From the NCBI RefSeq assembly GCF_900101455.1, contig NZ_FMZJ01000008.1, positions 1 through 64,000 of the forward strand: DNA of 64,000 nt, in the 5' to 3' direction. The notes beneath the pieces are model-generated. The model was given only the letters and a program-made list of their open reading frames with translations. It ran no database searches and was not told the origin of the DNA. Shown in pieces: positions 1 through 7,696 of the stretch. Both the position numbers and the translations under genes were made by a program. Within the stretch, counting starts at the first letter, position 1; each line of letters begins with the position of its first letter. The stretch comes from Sphingomonas sp. YR710 (lineage in GTDB: Bacteria; Pseudomonadota; Alphaproteobacteria; Sphingomonadales; Sphingomonadaceae).

Positions 1-45
1 CCCCGTCTTGACCCACCAATGACATCCGAAACATAATCGCAAGGT

Positions 46-81
46 GGGTCACTTCTCGATGAAAACCCCGGGTCACTTCTC
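46..81. repeat. Direct repeat pair at left edge, possible insertion sequence end
   Basis: The 12-mer gggtcacttctc occurs at 46-57 and again at 70-81, a 24-bp period. The first copy is extended by ggtgggtc (43-50), whose reverse complement gacccacc lies at 10-17. Repeated short motifs of this kind are known at the ends of IS21-like elements, so this may be one end of an element lying to the left, but no transposase is visible in the window. The stop codon of the next gene lies only 8 bp beyond the second copy. Confidence 0.4.
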
Positions 82-89
82 AGCAGCAA

Positions 90-1124
90 TCAACAATCGG
101 CCCGGGCCTGCTGAATGATGTCGTAGCGCGCCTGGCGCTCCTCGGCCTTGCGTGCCCCTTCGAGCCGATAAGCGGCCAGTGCCCGGAGGCTGATCATCAC
201 GTCGTTCAGGCGCGTCTCAACCTTCTGGTGCCGGCTGTCCTTCCACAGCGACTGCACGCCGGAGCCATAGCCGCCGTCGAGCTTCAACGTAAATTCGCCG
301 GTGGGTTGGTAGGCGCGGTTTGGCGTGTAGACGTATTGGCCTTTGCTCTGCCGGGCCAGTTCGGCCTCCGTCATCCGATACGGGACACGCCGCATCCGCT
401 CGTCGATCGATGGCGAAAATACCCCACCGTCGACCTTCACCGAGAGATGAGCCGAATAGCGCGATCCTGCCTTGCCCTCGCAAAATTCAAAGCCCCGCTC
501 GTGACAGGCCTTCGCCAAGGTATCGACCAGGCGTAGCGCGCGCTCTGTCGAGGCGGGATGGATTCGCACCTGGAAGGTGTCGGTACCTTTCGACCTGATC
601 GCCCCATAATCGTCCGCCTTCTGCCCTTTGAAGTCGCGCGACGCGGCCTTCGTCACCGCATGCGGTCGCGACAATTCACCAGGCACCGCGATCGGATGAA
701 CGGCCTCATATGCAGCGGAGACAGGATCGATCGTGCTCACCGGGGGGCTCTCATCATTTCTATGCGGAAGATCGAACGCGATTCGCGGGGCATCTTTGAC
801 CTTGGGAAGCGGGACCCGTCTCGGCCGCTTCCCGGTTTCCAGCTGTCGCCAGTAGCCACGGCCCGGCACTGGTATCCGGTGTTTGACACATCTCTTTTTG
901 AGACCAACGTCAGAGATATGGAAACGGGCGGCGACCTTGGTCATCGCCTCGCTCCACACCAAGTCATACAGCTCTTCGCGGGTGAGGGAGACGGGCTCGA
1001 TGATGTCGGACTCGCAAAATGGTCGATCTTGTCCGGCATCTACTGCCGCGATCAGATTGCACCAATATTGCGATGCGTTTCGGATACGCCCCGGCGGACG
1101 CGGACAATACTCCGCGTAAGCCAA
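90..1124 (-). CDS. Accessory protein with N-terminal HTH-like segment, mobile-element cargo
   Basis: A 344-residue protein of unknown function. Residues about 46-95 (SLTREELYDLVWSEAMTKVA, then ISDVGLKK and RGYWRQLETGK) form a conserved helix-turn-helix-like block that I recognise from uncharacterised proteins on proteobacterial integrative elements and plasmids. The middle and C-terminus have no motif I can name, and no signal peptide or membrane segment is visible. Homologues usually begin close to the LTREELY block, so the first 40 residues may be a spurious extension, although no good later start codon is seen. It lies 63 bp downstream of the integrase on the same strand, as island cargo. 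The C-terminus ends 8 bp from a repeat pair and could be truncated by an insertion. Confidence 0.6.
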   Translation of the reverse strand: MAYAEYCPRPPGRIRNASQYWCNLIAAVDAGQDRPFCESDIIEPVSLTREELYDLVWSEAMTKVAARFHISDVGLKKRCVKHRIPVPGRGYWRQLETGKRPRRVPLPKVKDAPRIAFDLPHRNDESPPVSTIDPVSAAYEAVHPIAVPGELSRPHAVTKAASRDFKGQKADDYGAIRSKGTDTFQVRIHPASTERALRLVDTLAKACHERGFEFCEGKAGSRYSAHLSVKVDGGVFSPSIDERMRRVPYRMTEAELARQSKGQYVYTPNRAYQPTGEFTLKLDGGYGSGVQSLWKDSRHQKVETRLNDVMISLRALAAYRLEGARKAEERQARYDIIQQARADC

Positions 1125-1187
1125 GGTCAGATTCGGGAATCAGGCACGCGTATGAAGGTGCGTGAGATCGCCGGAATCGGACGGACG

Positions 1188-2468
1188 CTATCGTACCGCG
1201 CTTTTCGCTCTTCCGACCTTCTTCTCCGCCCCGCGTCGCGGCTCACCGGATTCCTTCCGGAATTTCGGCCGCAAAATCTTGCCGGTGGCGCGAAGACTGT
1301 CGAGATGGTCGGACCACCATTGCGCCATGCGCACCCGCTCGTCCCAATGGGCGCCCCGATGATACGCCGCGCGAACGCCGTTGCGCTCCCCATGTGCGAG
1401 TGACCGTTCGATCGCGTCGGGATGCCACAGGCCGCTCTCATTCAGCAACGTCGACGCCATCGCCCGAAATCCATGCGAGGTCATATCCTCCCGCCCATAG
1501 CCGAGCCGGCGGAGAGCCGAATTCAGCGTGTTTTCGCACATATGCCGCAACGGCGAACCCAGTGCGGGAAACAGATAGATGCTGTTTCGACCGATCCCCC
1601 GCAACTGCTTGAGGTAACCGACCACCTGCTTGGACAGCGGAACCGCATGCGGCTGCTTCATCTTCATCTTGTGCGCCGGTATCCGCCAGACGGCGGCCTC
1701 CCAATCGATCTCGTTCCATTCGGCCGCGCGCAGTTCGCCAGGGCGGACGTAGAGGTGCGGGGCCAGTTGCAGTGCCAGAAGGGTTTCGGGCTGGCCGCTA
1801 TAGCCGTCGATCGCACGCAGAAGCTCGCCGACATCCCTGGGATCGAGCAAGGCGGCATGGTGCTTCGGGCGGGGCGCGATCAACGCCCCCTTCAACATAT
1901 CGCCCGGATTGGTTGTGGCTCGCCCTGTGACGATCGCATAGCGACATACCCGTGAGGCAAAGGATCGAACGCGGCTGGCCGTTTCGCGGTGCCCGCGCCG
2001 CTCAAGCTTGCGGAGCGCGGCGAGCAGCTCCTGCGGCGTGATGTCGGCGACGGGAAGCGGGCCGATGTCGCGGTCGATCAGATCGCGAAACCAGCGCGCC
2101 TTCTTCATGGTCGCCTCGGTGCGGCCCTCAGCCTCCATCTTTTCGAGATATTCGTCGGCAACCACCCGGAAGGTCGTGGCCGCGCGTATTTCGCCGGCAA
2201 GTTTTTCCCGCCGGCGAATAGCGAACGGATCTTGTCCCTCGTCGATCAATCGTCGCGCCTCATCCCTCCTGTCGCGCGCCTCCTTGAGCGAGATCTCGGG
2301 ATATCGGCCCAGCGACAGCTTTCGCTCGACCTTGTGAAAGCGGTACTTCAACCGCCAGAGTTTCGTGCCCGAGGGCTGGACGAGCAGGAACAGCCCTTTT
2401 TCGTCGGCGAGCTTGTAGGGAATCGGGCCGGGCTTGGCCGCGCGGATTTCAACGGGAGTCAATGTCAT
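1188..2468 (-). CDS. Tyrosine recombinase integrase, DUF4102 (P4-like) family
   Basis: Site-specific recombinase that integrates and excises an element at the adjacent tRNA-Thr gene. The N-terminal DUF4102 arm-binding domain is clear (KLADEKGLFLLVQPSG, then KLSLGRYPEISLKEAR). A central SAM-like core-binding domain follows at about residues 100-190. The catalytic domain shows the first Arg in VRPGELRAAEW, the H-x-x-R box in TSHGFRAMASTLLNE, the later His in LAHGERN and the nucleophile Tyr in RAAYHRG. At about 426 residues it is full length. I chose the ATG at 2468; TTG at 2483 and GTG at 2480 would add up to five residues overlapping the repeats upstream. It is divided from the tRNA 3' end by 167 bp, the classical int-attachment arrangement, and reads away from the tRNA into the island. 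Confidence 0.92.
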   Translation of the reverse strand: MTLTPVEIRAAKPGPIPYKLADEKGLFLLVQPSGTKLWRLKYRFHKVERKLSLGRYPEISLKEARDRRDEARRLIDEGQDPFAIRRREKLAGEIRAATTFRVVADEYLEKMEAEGRTEATMKKARWFRDLIDRDIGPLPVADITPQELLAALRKLERRGHRETASRVRSFASRVCRYAIVTGRATTNPGDMLKGALIAPRPKHHAALLDPRDVGELLRAIDGYSGQPETLLALQLAPHLYVRPGELRAAEWNEIDWEAAVWRIPAHKMKMKQPHAVPLSKQVVGYLKQLRGIGRNSIYLFPALGSPLRHMCENTLNSALRRLGYGREDMTSHGFRAMASTLLNESGLWHPDAIERSLAHGERNGVRAAYHRGAHWDERVRMAQWWSDHLDSLRATGKILRPKFRKESGEPRRGAEKKVGRAKSAVR

Positions 2469-2474
2469 TTTTGG

Positions 2475-2522
2475 GGCCACCAAAAATTCGCGTTGCGTTC
2501 GTGGCCACCACGGTGGCCACCA
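2475..2522. repeat. Three direct copies of ggccacca upstream of integrase
   Basis: The 8-mer ggccacca occurs at 2475-2482, 2503-2510 and 2515-2522; the first and last are followed by an A-run (caaaa). The copies sit between the integrase start and the tRNA-Thr 3' end. Short direct repeats here are typical arm-type binding sites for the DUF4102 domain of P4-like integrases, so this is probably part of the attachment region and also the integrase promoter region. This role is inferred from position. Confidence 0.45.
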
Positions 2523-2635
2523 AAATGCCCGGATGGGGGTGAATTTGGGTGGACGCCGACGGATGGCTCGACGCCAATTTTACCATATTTTACAAGGGGT
2601 TTCGACACTTTTCCGGACTTCGCCGGAGGGTCTGC

Positions 2636-2711
2636 TGGTGCCGGGTAACGGACTCGAACCGTTGACCTACCGCTTACAAGGCGGTTGCTCTACCAGCTGA
2701 GCTAACCCGGC
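2636..2711 (-). tRNA. tRNA-Thr (anticodon UGU), integration target
   Basis: Read on the minus strand the sequence folds as a normal cloverleaf: acceptor GCCGGGT pairs with ACCCGGC, D stem GCTC/GAGC, anticodon arm ACCGC-CTTGTAA-GCGGT with anticodon TGT, T arm with GTTCGAGTC, and an encoded 3' CCA at 2636-2638. The 3' end faces the integrase, so it is the likely attachment site. The tRNA remains intact, as expected when the element carries the duplicated 3' end. Confidence 0.97.
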
Positions 2712-2729
2712 AGCGTCGTGCTTCATGGC

Positions 2730-3617
2730 TCAGGGAACGCCGAACGTCCAGCCCTCGAGGCGACCGATTTCGTTGTTGAGAGCTGCAGGGTGCCATAAAT
2801 CTTCGCGCACCGCCGCTCGGCGGAGCCAGGCGGCTGTGAGGATCGCGTCGGTGCTATGGTCATCATAGCGATCGAGCGGGGCGGGCGGCGGCAGGCCGAA
2901 GGTGGCGAGGCCGAAGGCGAGACTGGCGCGATCGCGCATCTTGCTGCGGCCGCGCGGTAGTCCGGCATGGCGTGCGGCGATGCTCGTATAGATTTCGACG
3001 ATCATCGGCCCGCTGGCCGGGATGGGATCGAAGGGCCAGATCGGAATTGCACCGCCCAGGCGATGCAGCAGGCGCATGCCGGTCAGGCTCGATTTGCCGA
3101 CCTGCGCCGCGCCGATCAGGTTGAAGCACGATACGGCATTGCCGTGGCCCGCGGCCCGACAAATCTGTTCGACGATCCGCAGGCGGCCGAGGCCGGTGCC
3201 GAATAGGTCCCCCGTGACGATGGCCTTGCCGTGCTGCATTCGAAAATGCCGCGCCACGTGGGTGTGGGTGGTGATCGCGGTCGCGGCGAGATGTGGATCG
3301 GCGGCGCACAGGCAATCGATATAACGCCACAGATCGCGCGCATCGGGCGGGCTATCATTCCATTCGGGAAAGTAGGCACCGCGATCCAGAAAGGGTAAAG
3401 CCGCCGAGAAATCGATCCCGATCAACATGTCGGTGTCGTTGCGCGCATGATCGAGCAGCCATTCGAGCACCGCCGGTCGCGACCAGCCGCGATCGGCGCG
3501 TAACAGCGTCGGGGGGTGATCGGGAGCGGCGCTGACGGCGATCGCAATGCCCCTCGGCCGTTCGACCGCCTGACCCGACCAGTCGATGCAGGCCGTCTGT
3601 GCGAAAGGGCGGTTCAC
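2730..3617 (-). CDS. DUF429-like conserved hypothetical protein
   Basis: A 295-residue cytoplasmic protein. Its N-terminal segment (CIDWSGQ) and the later GIDFSAALPF look like the paired Asp-containing strands of the DUF429/RNase-H-like fold, but catalytic function is unknown. No signal peptide or membrane helix is seen. It starts with GTG at 3617, and this GTG overlaps the TGA of the YjbR-like gene (GTGA, 3614-3617), so it is translationally coupled as the third gene of the rarA operon. It ends 18 bp before the tRNA-Thr gene. The DUF429 assignment rests on pattern recognition only; a plain conserved hypothetical is the fallback. Confidence 0.75.
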   Translation of the reverse strand: MNRPFAQTACIDWSGQAVERPRGIAIAVSAAPDHPPTLLRADRGWSRPAVLEWLLDHARNDTDMLIGIDFSAALPFLDRGAYFPEWNDSPPDARDLWRYIDCLCAADPHLAATAITTHTHVARHFRMQHGKAIVTGDLFGTGLGRLRIVEQICRAAGHGNAVSCFNLIGAAQVGKSSLTGMRLLHRLGGAIPIWPFDPIPASGPMIVEIYTSIAARHAGLPRGRSKMRDRASLAFGLATFGLPPPAPLDRYDDHSTDAILTAAWLRRAAVREDLWHPAALNNEIGRLEGWTFGVP

Positions 3618-3958
3618 GCCTTCCGGGTGCGCGGTCGCGGCTTGGGTTGGCTCGCGGCCCAGTCGCGCGCATGGCGGATCGTCGCCAGCACGCGTTCGGG
3701 GTCGGGCGTGTCATAGCGTACCAGCAGCCCGGCCCAGCCGACATAATGCGGCGTCTGCCAATAGGTGTCCGGATCGGTCTCCATCAGCATCTCGACCATA
3801 TCCTTGCCGATGTGCAGGCAGAAGGATCCGGCCTCGCGGCTCGGCGACAGGAAGGCGCGGCCATTGGTTTTCAGGGCTGGCGCGCCATAATGGCTCGAGA
3901 ATTCCACGTCCGGCAGGGTCAGGCCGAAGGCGATCACGGCATCCCAATTCAGGCTCAT
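3614..3958 (-). CDS. MmcQ/YjbR family protein
   Basis: A 114-residue protein of the MmcQ/YjbR fold (CyaY-like, sometimes called DNA-binding). The diagnostic pattern is present: N-terminal LPDVEFSSHYGAPALKTNGR, then AFLSPSREAGSFCLHI, MLMETDPDTYWQTPHYVGW and a basic C-terminal tail (PKPRPRTRKA). I chose the ATG at 3958 because it overlaps the rarA stop (ATGA, 3955-3958); an upstream in-frame ATG at 3985 would lie inside rarA. Its own stop overlaps the GTG of the following gene. The arrangement puts it in a tightly coupled three-gene operon behind rarA. Biochemical role is unknown. Confidence 0.85.
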   Translation of the reverse strand: MSLNWDAVIAFGLTLPDVEFSSHYGAPALKTNGRAFLSPSREAGSFCLHIGKDMVEMLMETDPDTYWQTPHYVGWAGLLVRYDTPDPERVLATIRHARDWAASQPKPRPRTRKA

Positions 3959-5268
3959 GATCGCTCGCCGCGCAGCTTGTTCCAATAGGCGATCCGTTCG
4001 GCGATCTTTACTTCGAATCCGCGCGGAGCGGGCACATAGAATTCCTGGCGGCTCATTTCGGCTGGCCAGAAATTGTCGCCTGAAAAGCTATCGGGTGAAT
4101 CATGATCATAAGCATAGCCACGGCCATAGCCGATGTCCTTCATCAGTCGGGTCGGTGCGTTGAGGATGTTCTGCGGTGGCATCAGCGATCCGGTGTCGCG
4201 CGCCGATGCCCAGGCGGCCTTTTGCGCCGCATAGGCAGCGTTCGATTTGGGCGCGGTCGCGAGATAGAGGCAGGCCTGCACGATCGCGAGTTCGCCTTCG
4301 GGGCTGCCCAGAAAGTCATAGGCATCCTTGGCGGCGAGACACTGCACAAGGGCCTGGGGGTCCGCGAGGCCGACATCTTCGGACGCGAAGCGGACCAGTC
4401 GGCGCAGCACGAACAGCGGTTCCTCGCCGGCCACCAGCATCCGCGCCAGATAGTAAAGCGCAGCCTGCGGATCGGATCCGCGTAAGGATTTGTGGAGCGC
4501 CGAGATCAGGTTGTAATGGCCCTCGCGATCCTTGTCATAGACCGCCATCCGCCGGTGCAGCAGCCTGGCGAGCGCCGGCGGATCGAGCGGATGCTCGATC
4601 GCGATCGAAAATAATGTCTCGACCTGGTTGAGGAGGAAACGGCCGTCGCCATCGGCTGAGGCGGCCAGCGCCTCTCGTGCCTCGGGTGTGAGCGGCAACG
4701 AACGTCCCTCCACCTCCTCGGCGCGGGCGAGGAGCTTTGCCAATGCGGTCGCGTCGAGCCGGTTGAGGATCAGTACCTGCGCACGGCTGAGCAAGGCTGC
4801 GTTGAGTTCGAACGACGGATTTTCGGTGGTGGCGCCGACCAGCACCACGGTACCGTCCTCGACATAGGGCAGGAAGCTGTCCTGCTGCGCGCGGTTGAAG
4901 CGGTGAATCTCGTCGACGAACAGCAAAGTGTGCCGAAGCCCGGCGCGGACATGCTCGCGCGCTTCGGCGAATACCTTCTTGAGATCGGCCACGCCGGAAA
5001 ACACCGCTGAAATCGCCGCAAAGCGCAGCCCCACCGCATCGGCGAGCAATCGCGCGATCGTCGTCTTGCCGGTGCCGGGCGGCCCCCAGAGGATCAGCGA
5101 GGAGAGTCGCCCGGCCGCCACCATCCGCCCGATCGCGCCATCGGGACCGGTGAGATGATCCTGGCCGATCACATCCTCGAGCCGTCGGGGCCGCAGCCGT
5201 TCGGCGAGCGGCGCACCATCGGGCGTGGCGGAAGGAACAGAGGAGGCGGGAGCGAACAGGTCGGCCAT
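3955..5268 (-). CDS. rarA: Replication-associated recombination protein A (RarA/MgsA), AAA+ ATPase
   Basis: A 437-residue clamp-loader-like AAA+ ATPase acting at stalled replication forks. N-terminal PLAERLRPRRLEDVIGQDHL is the family signature, followed by Walker A GPPGTGKTT at about residue 62, Walker B LFVDEIHRFNRAQQD, sensor GATTENPSFELNAALLSR and the C-terminal MgsA domain (GSDPQAALYYLARMLVAGE, LMPPQNILNAPT). Length is typical. It is the first gene of an operon with the YjbR-like and DUF429-like genes, all connected by 4-bp overlaps. It is divergent from the PadR regulator, with 117 bp between the start codons that contain an AT-rich operator-like region. Confidence 0.95.
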   Translation of the reverse strand: MADLFAPASSVPSATPDGAPLAERLRPRRLEDVIGQDHLTGPDGAIGRMVAAGRLSSLILWGPPGTGKTTIARLLADAVGLRFAAISAVFSGVADLKKVFAEAREHVRAGLRHTLLFVDEIHRFNRAQQDSFLPYVEDGTVVLVGATTENPSFELNAALLSRAQVLILNRLDATALAKLLARAEEVEGRSLPLTPEAREALAASADGDGRFLLNQVETLFSIAIEHPLDPPALARLLHRRMAVYDKDREGHYNLISALHKSLRGSDPQAALYYLARMLVAGEEPLFVLRRLVRFASEDVGLADPQALVQCLAAKDAYDFLGSPEGELAIVQACLYLATAPKSNAAYAAQKAAWASARDTGSLMPPQNILNAPTRLMKDIGYGRGYAYDHDSPDSFSGDNFWPAEMSRQEFYVPAPRGFEVKIAERIAYWNKLRGERS

Positions 5269-5342
5269 ATTGCGGCTGATATAGGGGGTTGCACGAATTT
5301 CGCACGGGGGATTGGAAGAGCTCTTGCAAAAACTCTTTTAAG

Positions 5343-5387
5343 ATATATCTTAGATGTATCGAAATGATTCGATATAGGATGATATAT
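5343..5387 (+). promoter_or_regulatory. Nested palindromic operator overlapping PadR ribosome binding site
   Basis: Two concentric inverted repeats lie in a strikingly AT-rich patch. The inner arms are tatcgaa (5357-5363) and ttcgata (5368-5374) with a 4-bp spacer; the outer arms are atatatc (5343-5349) and gatatat (5381-5387). Both are centred near 5365. A further perfect palindrome agatatatct is at 5341-5350. The right side covers the AGGA box (5376-5379) and start codon of the PadR gene, so binding would block initiation. PadR proteins bind such AT-rich dyads, so autoregulation is likely. Confidence 0.6.
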
Positions 5388-6018
5388 GATAAAATTTGGA
5401 CGCGGCCATGGTGGCCGCAGTGGTCATTGCGGCGAGCGCCACGCTGGCCGTGGGCGCGATGCCGATGGCGAATATTTGAGCGGGGGCCGGTTCGGCTTCG
5501 GTCGCGGGCGGCACGGCCCGATGGACGAGGGAATGCGCGGCGGCGGCCGCGGCGGGCGGCGTCGATTGTTCGATTCAGCCGAGCTGCGGCTTGTCCTGCT
5601 CAAGCTGATCGGCGATCAGCCGCGACATGGCTATGACCTGATCCGAGCGATCGAGGAACAATCGGGCGGCGCTTATGTGCCCAGCCCCGGCGTCGTCTAT
5701 CCGACGATCACTTTGCTGCAGGATATGGAGCATATCGCCGAACTCGCGGCCGAAGGCACCAGGCGGCGTTTCGCGATCACCGATGCCGGCAAGGCACTTT
5801 TGATCGAAAAGGCTGACGAGGTCGAGACCTTGTTCGCGCGGCTGGCGGCGCTGGCCGAGGAAAGCGGCGCATCGGATCGTTCGCCGGTACGGCGGGCGAT
5901 GATGAACCTGAACATGGCGCTGCGCATCAGGATGGCCCGGGGCGAAGCCAATGCGGATATCGCGCATGATGTGGCCGCCATTCTCGATGATGCCGCGCGG
6001 CGGATCGAAAGGCTCTGA
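5386..6018 (+). CDS. PadR family transcriptional regulator, YqjI-like
   Basis: A 210-residue repressor. Residues 1-63 are a Gly/Arg-rich low-complexity stretch with several His and one Cys (GHGGRSGHCGERH), similar in layout to the His/Cys-rich N-terminus of Escherichia coli YqjI, which senses metals. The winged-helix PadR domain starts at about residue 64 (LRLVLLKLIGDQPRHGYDLI, then SPGVVYPTITLLQDMEHI) and a helical dimerisation tail follows. The ATG at 5386 is preceded by AGGA at 6 bp spacing, inside the operator. The DUF2218 gene follows after 5 bp and is probably co-regulated. By analogy with YqjI the signal could be iron or nickel; the present N-terminus has fewer metal ligands, so this is uncertain. 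Confidence 0.9.
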   Translation: MIKFGRGHGGRSGHCGERHAGRGRDADGEYLSGGRFGFGRGRHGPMDEGMRGGGRGGRRRLFDSAELRLVLLKLIGDQPRHGYDLIRAIEEQSGGAYVPSPGVVYPTITLLQDMEHIAELAAEGTRRRFAITDAGKALLIEKADEVETLFARLAALAEESGASDRSPVRRAMMNLNMALRIRMARGEANADIAHDVAAILDDAARRIERL

Positions 6019-6023
6019 TCGCG

Positions 6024-6320
6024 ATGGCGACAAATTCGATGGTCGCGCGCGTGCCGACCGCGCAGGGTAGCCGCTATCTGCAGCAGCTCTGCAAGCATTG
6101 GAGCCACAAGATGGTGGTGGAATTTACCGCCGAGGCCGGCAAGATCACCTTCCCCGCCGGCGCGGTCGTCACGATGACCGCACATCCTGCCGATCTGGAG
6201 GTGGAGATCGCCCTGCCGCCGGGCGGGGAAGCCGATCAGATGCAGAAGGTCGTGGCGTCGCACCTCGATCGCTTCGCCTTTCGCGAAGCCCCGTTGGCCT
6301 TCGATTGGGCACCAGGGTGA
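6024..6320 (+). CDS. DUF2218 domain-containing protein
   Basis: A 98-residue small protein matching the DUF2218 pattern: RVPTAQGSRYLQQLCKHWSHK, then FPAGAVVTMTAHPADLEVEI and the C-terminal QKVVASHLDRFAFREAPL. The family is often encoded beside siderophore-interacting or PadR proteins, which fits the upstream YqjI-like regulator and suggests a role in iron or metal homeostasis; no enzymatic activity is established. It begins 5 bp after the PadR stop and ends 18 bp from the convergent glycosyltransferase. No signal peptide is visible, so it should be cytoplasmic. Confidence 0.88.
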   Translation: MATNSMVARVPTAQGSRYLQQLCKHWSHKMVVEFTAEAGKITFPAGAVVTMTAHPADLEVEIALPPGGEADQMQKVVASHLDRFAFREAPLAFDWAPG

Positions 6321-6338
6321 CGGGTGCGCAGCGGCAGC

Positions 6339-7517
6339 TCAGGGCACCCTGCTGCGCGGGATCCTGATCCCCGCCGCGGTCTGGCGGACGATGCGCATGT
6401 AGCTGTCGACCAGCAACTGATTGACCTGATCCCAGCCATAACGTTCGCTGATGGCGAGGCCGGCCGTCCCGGCTCTCGCCCGTTCCTCGATATCCTCGCA
6501 GTAGAGCTGCAGGGCATCGGCGAAGGTGCGGGTGCGCCCCGGCTGGACCAGCCGGCCGCTTATACCATCCTGCACCAGGCTCTCGCTGCCGGTAGCCCGG
6601 GCCGCGACGACGGGCAGGCCTGCGGCCATCGCCTCGAGCGTCACGTTTCCGAATGTCTCGGTCACGGACGGATTGAACAGCATATCCACGGATGCGACCG
6701 CGCGGCCCAGATCGTTTCCGGCCTGAAAACCGACAAAGGCTGCGGTTGGAAGGCGTCGCTGGAACCACTCCCGCGCGGGTCCGTCACCGATCACGAGCAC
6801 GCGGTGGCGGATTTGCCGGCGGGTGAGTTCGTCGATCGTATCGGCGAATATGTCGAGACCTTTTTCGACTACCAGCCGGCCGACAAAGCCGATCGTCGGG
6901 ACATCGGGCATGATGCCCTGTGTCTCGCGCCATGCCAGATCGCGACGATCCGGCGTGAAGATGTCGCGATCGATCCCGCGCGACCATATGCCGACATCAT
7001 AATTCATGCGCTGTTCGCGCAGCAGTTGCGCCATTGATTCCGACGGTGCGAAGATCGCGTCGCAGCGGCGATAGAATCGCCGCAGCACCGCCAGCACCAC
7101 CGGCTCCATGAAGGCAAGGCCATAATAGCGCGGATAGGTTTCGAAGCGGGTATGGACCGAGGCGACCACCGGCAAATTCCGCTTGCGCGCAAGCGATACT
7201 GCACGGTGGCCCAACACTTCAGGGCTCGCCACATGCACGATATTGGGTCGAAAGCGTGCGATATCGCGCTTGACCGATTGCGGTATCGCGATTGGAAGGC
7301 GATATTCGGACCGTCCTGGAAAGGCTATCGAAGGGACGCTGACAAGATCTCCGGTTGGAGGAAATGCCGGCGTGGCGATCGTCGGTGAATAAACGCGGAC
7401 AGCGGCGCCGAGCTTGAGAAGATAGCCGACGAGCCGATTCAATGCCTGATTGGCGCCGTCGCGGACATAATTATAATTGCCGGTGAACAGGGCGACGCGG
7501 AGATCTGAAGACTGCAT
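6339..7517 (-). CDS. Glycosyltransferase family 4 (GT-B), mannosyltransferase-like
   Basis: A 392-residue GT-B glycosyltransferase. The N-terminal acceptor domain begins RVALFTGNYNYVRDGANQAL with the Gly-Ala loop, and HVASPEVLGH and VASVHTRFETY follow. The C-terminal nucleotide-sugar domain carries GFVGRLVVEKGLDIF, VIGDGP and the E-x7-E motif in PSVTETFGNVTLEAMAAGLPVV. This resembles enzymes that use GDP-mannose or UDP-sugars on lipid acceptors (MgtA/SqdX type). I chose the ATG at 7517; a TTG at 7553 would extend it by 12 residues. It stands alone between convergent DUF2218 and the end of the biotin operon. Donor and acceptor cannot be told from sequence. Confidence 0.9.
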   Translation of the reverse strand: MQSSDLRVALFTGNYNYVRDGANQALNRLVGYLLKLGAAVRVYSPTIATPAFPPTGDLVSVPSIAFPGRSEYRLPIAIPQSVKRDIARFRPNIVHVASPEVLGHRAVSLARKRNLPVVASVHTRFETYPRYYGLAFMEPVVLAVLRRFYRRCDAIFAPSESMAQLLREQRMNYDVGIWSRGIDRDIFTPDRRDLAWRETQGIMPDVPTIGFVGRLVVEKGLDIFADTIDELTRRQIRHRVLVIGDGPAREWFQRRLPTAAFVGFQAGNDLGRAVASVDMLFNPSVTETFGNVTLEAMAAGLPVVAARATGSESLVQDGISGRLVQPGRTRTFADALQLYCEDIEERARAGTAGLAISERYGWDQVNQLLVDSYMRIVRQTAAGIRIPRSRVP

Positions 7518-7576
7518 CGCGTCCCGATAACTCCCTACGATCGAAAAGGCCAATCTGAACGAAATCGGCAGCCCGA

Positions 7577-7696
7577 TTATGCATCCTGATCGTCATCGGG
7601 CTTATGTCGCGGCAGTCGCTTGATCCTGCGTATGCCCGCGAACATGGGCAGCAGTAGCAAAAACAATAGCAGTACCGCGATGACCTGCTTTTTCAC
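7577..7696 (-). CDS. 39-residue single-pass membrane protein at end of biotin operon
   Basis: A short reading frame that starts with GTG at 7696, overlapping the bioA stop as GTGA (7693-7696), which argues for translational coupling. The product is 39 residues: Lys-Lys near the start, a strongly hydrophobic run of Leu, Val, Ile and Phe (about residues 4-20), then a basic segment (RRIKRLPRHK) and an acidic tail (PDDDQD). This is a clean single-helix topology with positive-inside charge after the helix. No family is recognised. The stop-start overlap and topology support reality; the lack of homology information limits confidence. Confidence 0.6.
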   Translation of the reverse strand: MKKQVIAVLLLFLLLLPMFAGIRRIKRLPRHKPDDDQDA

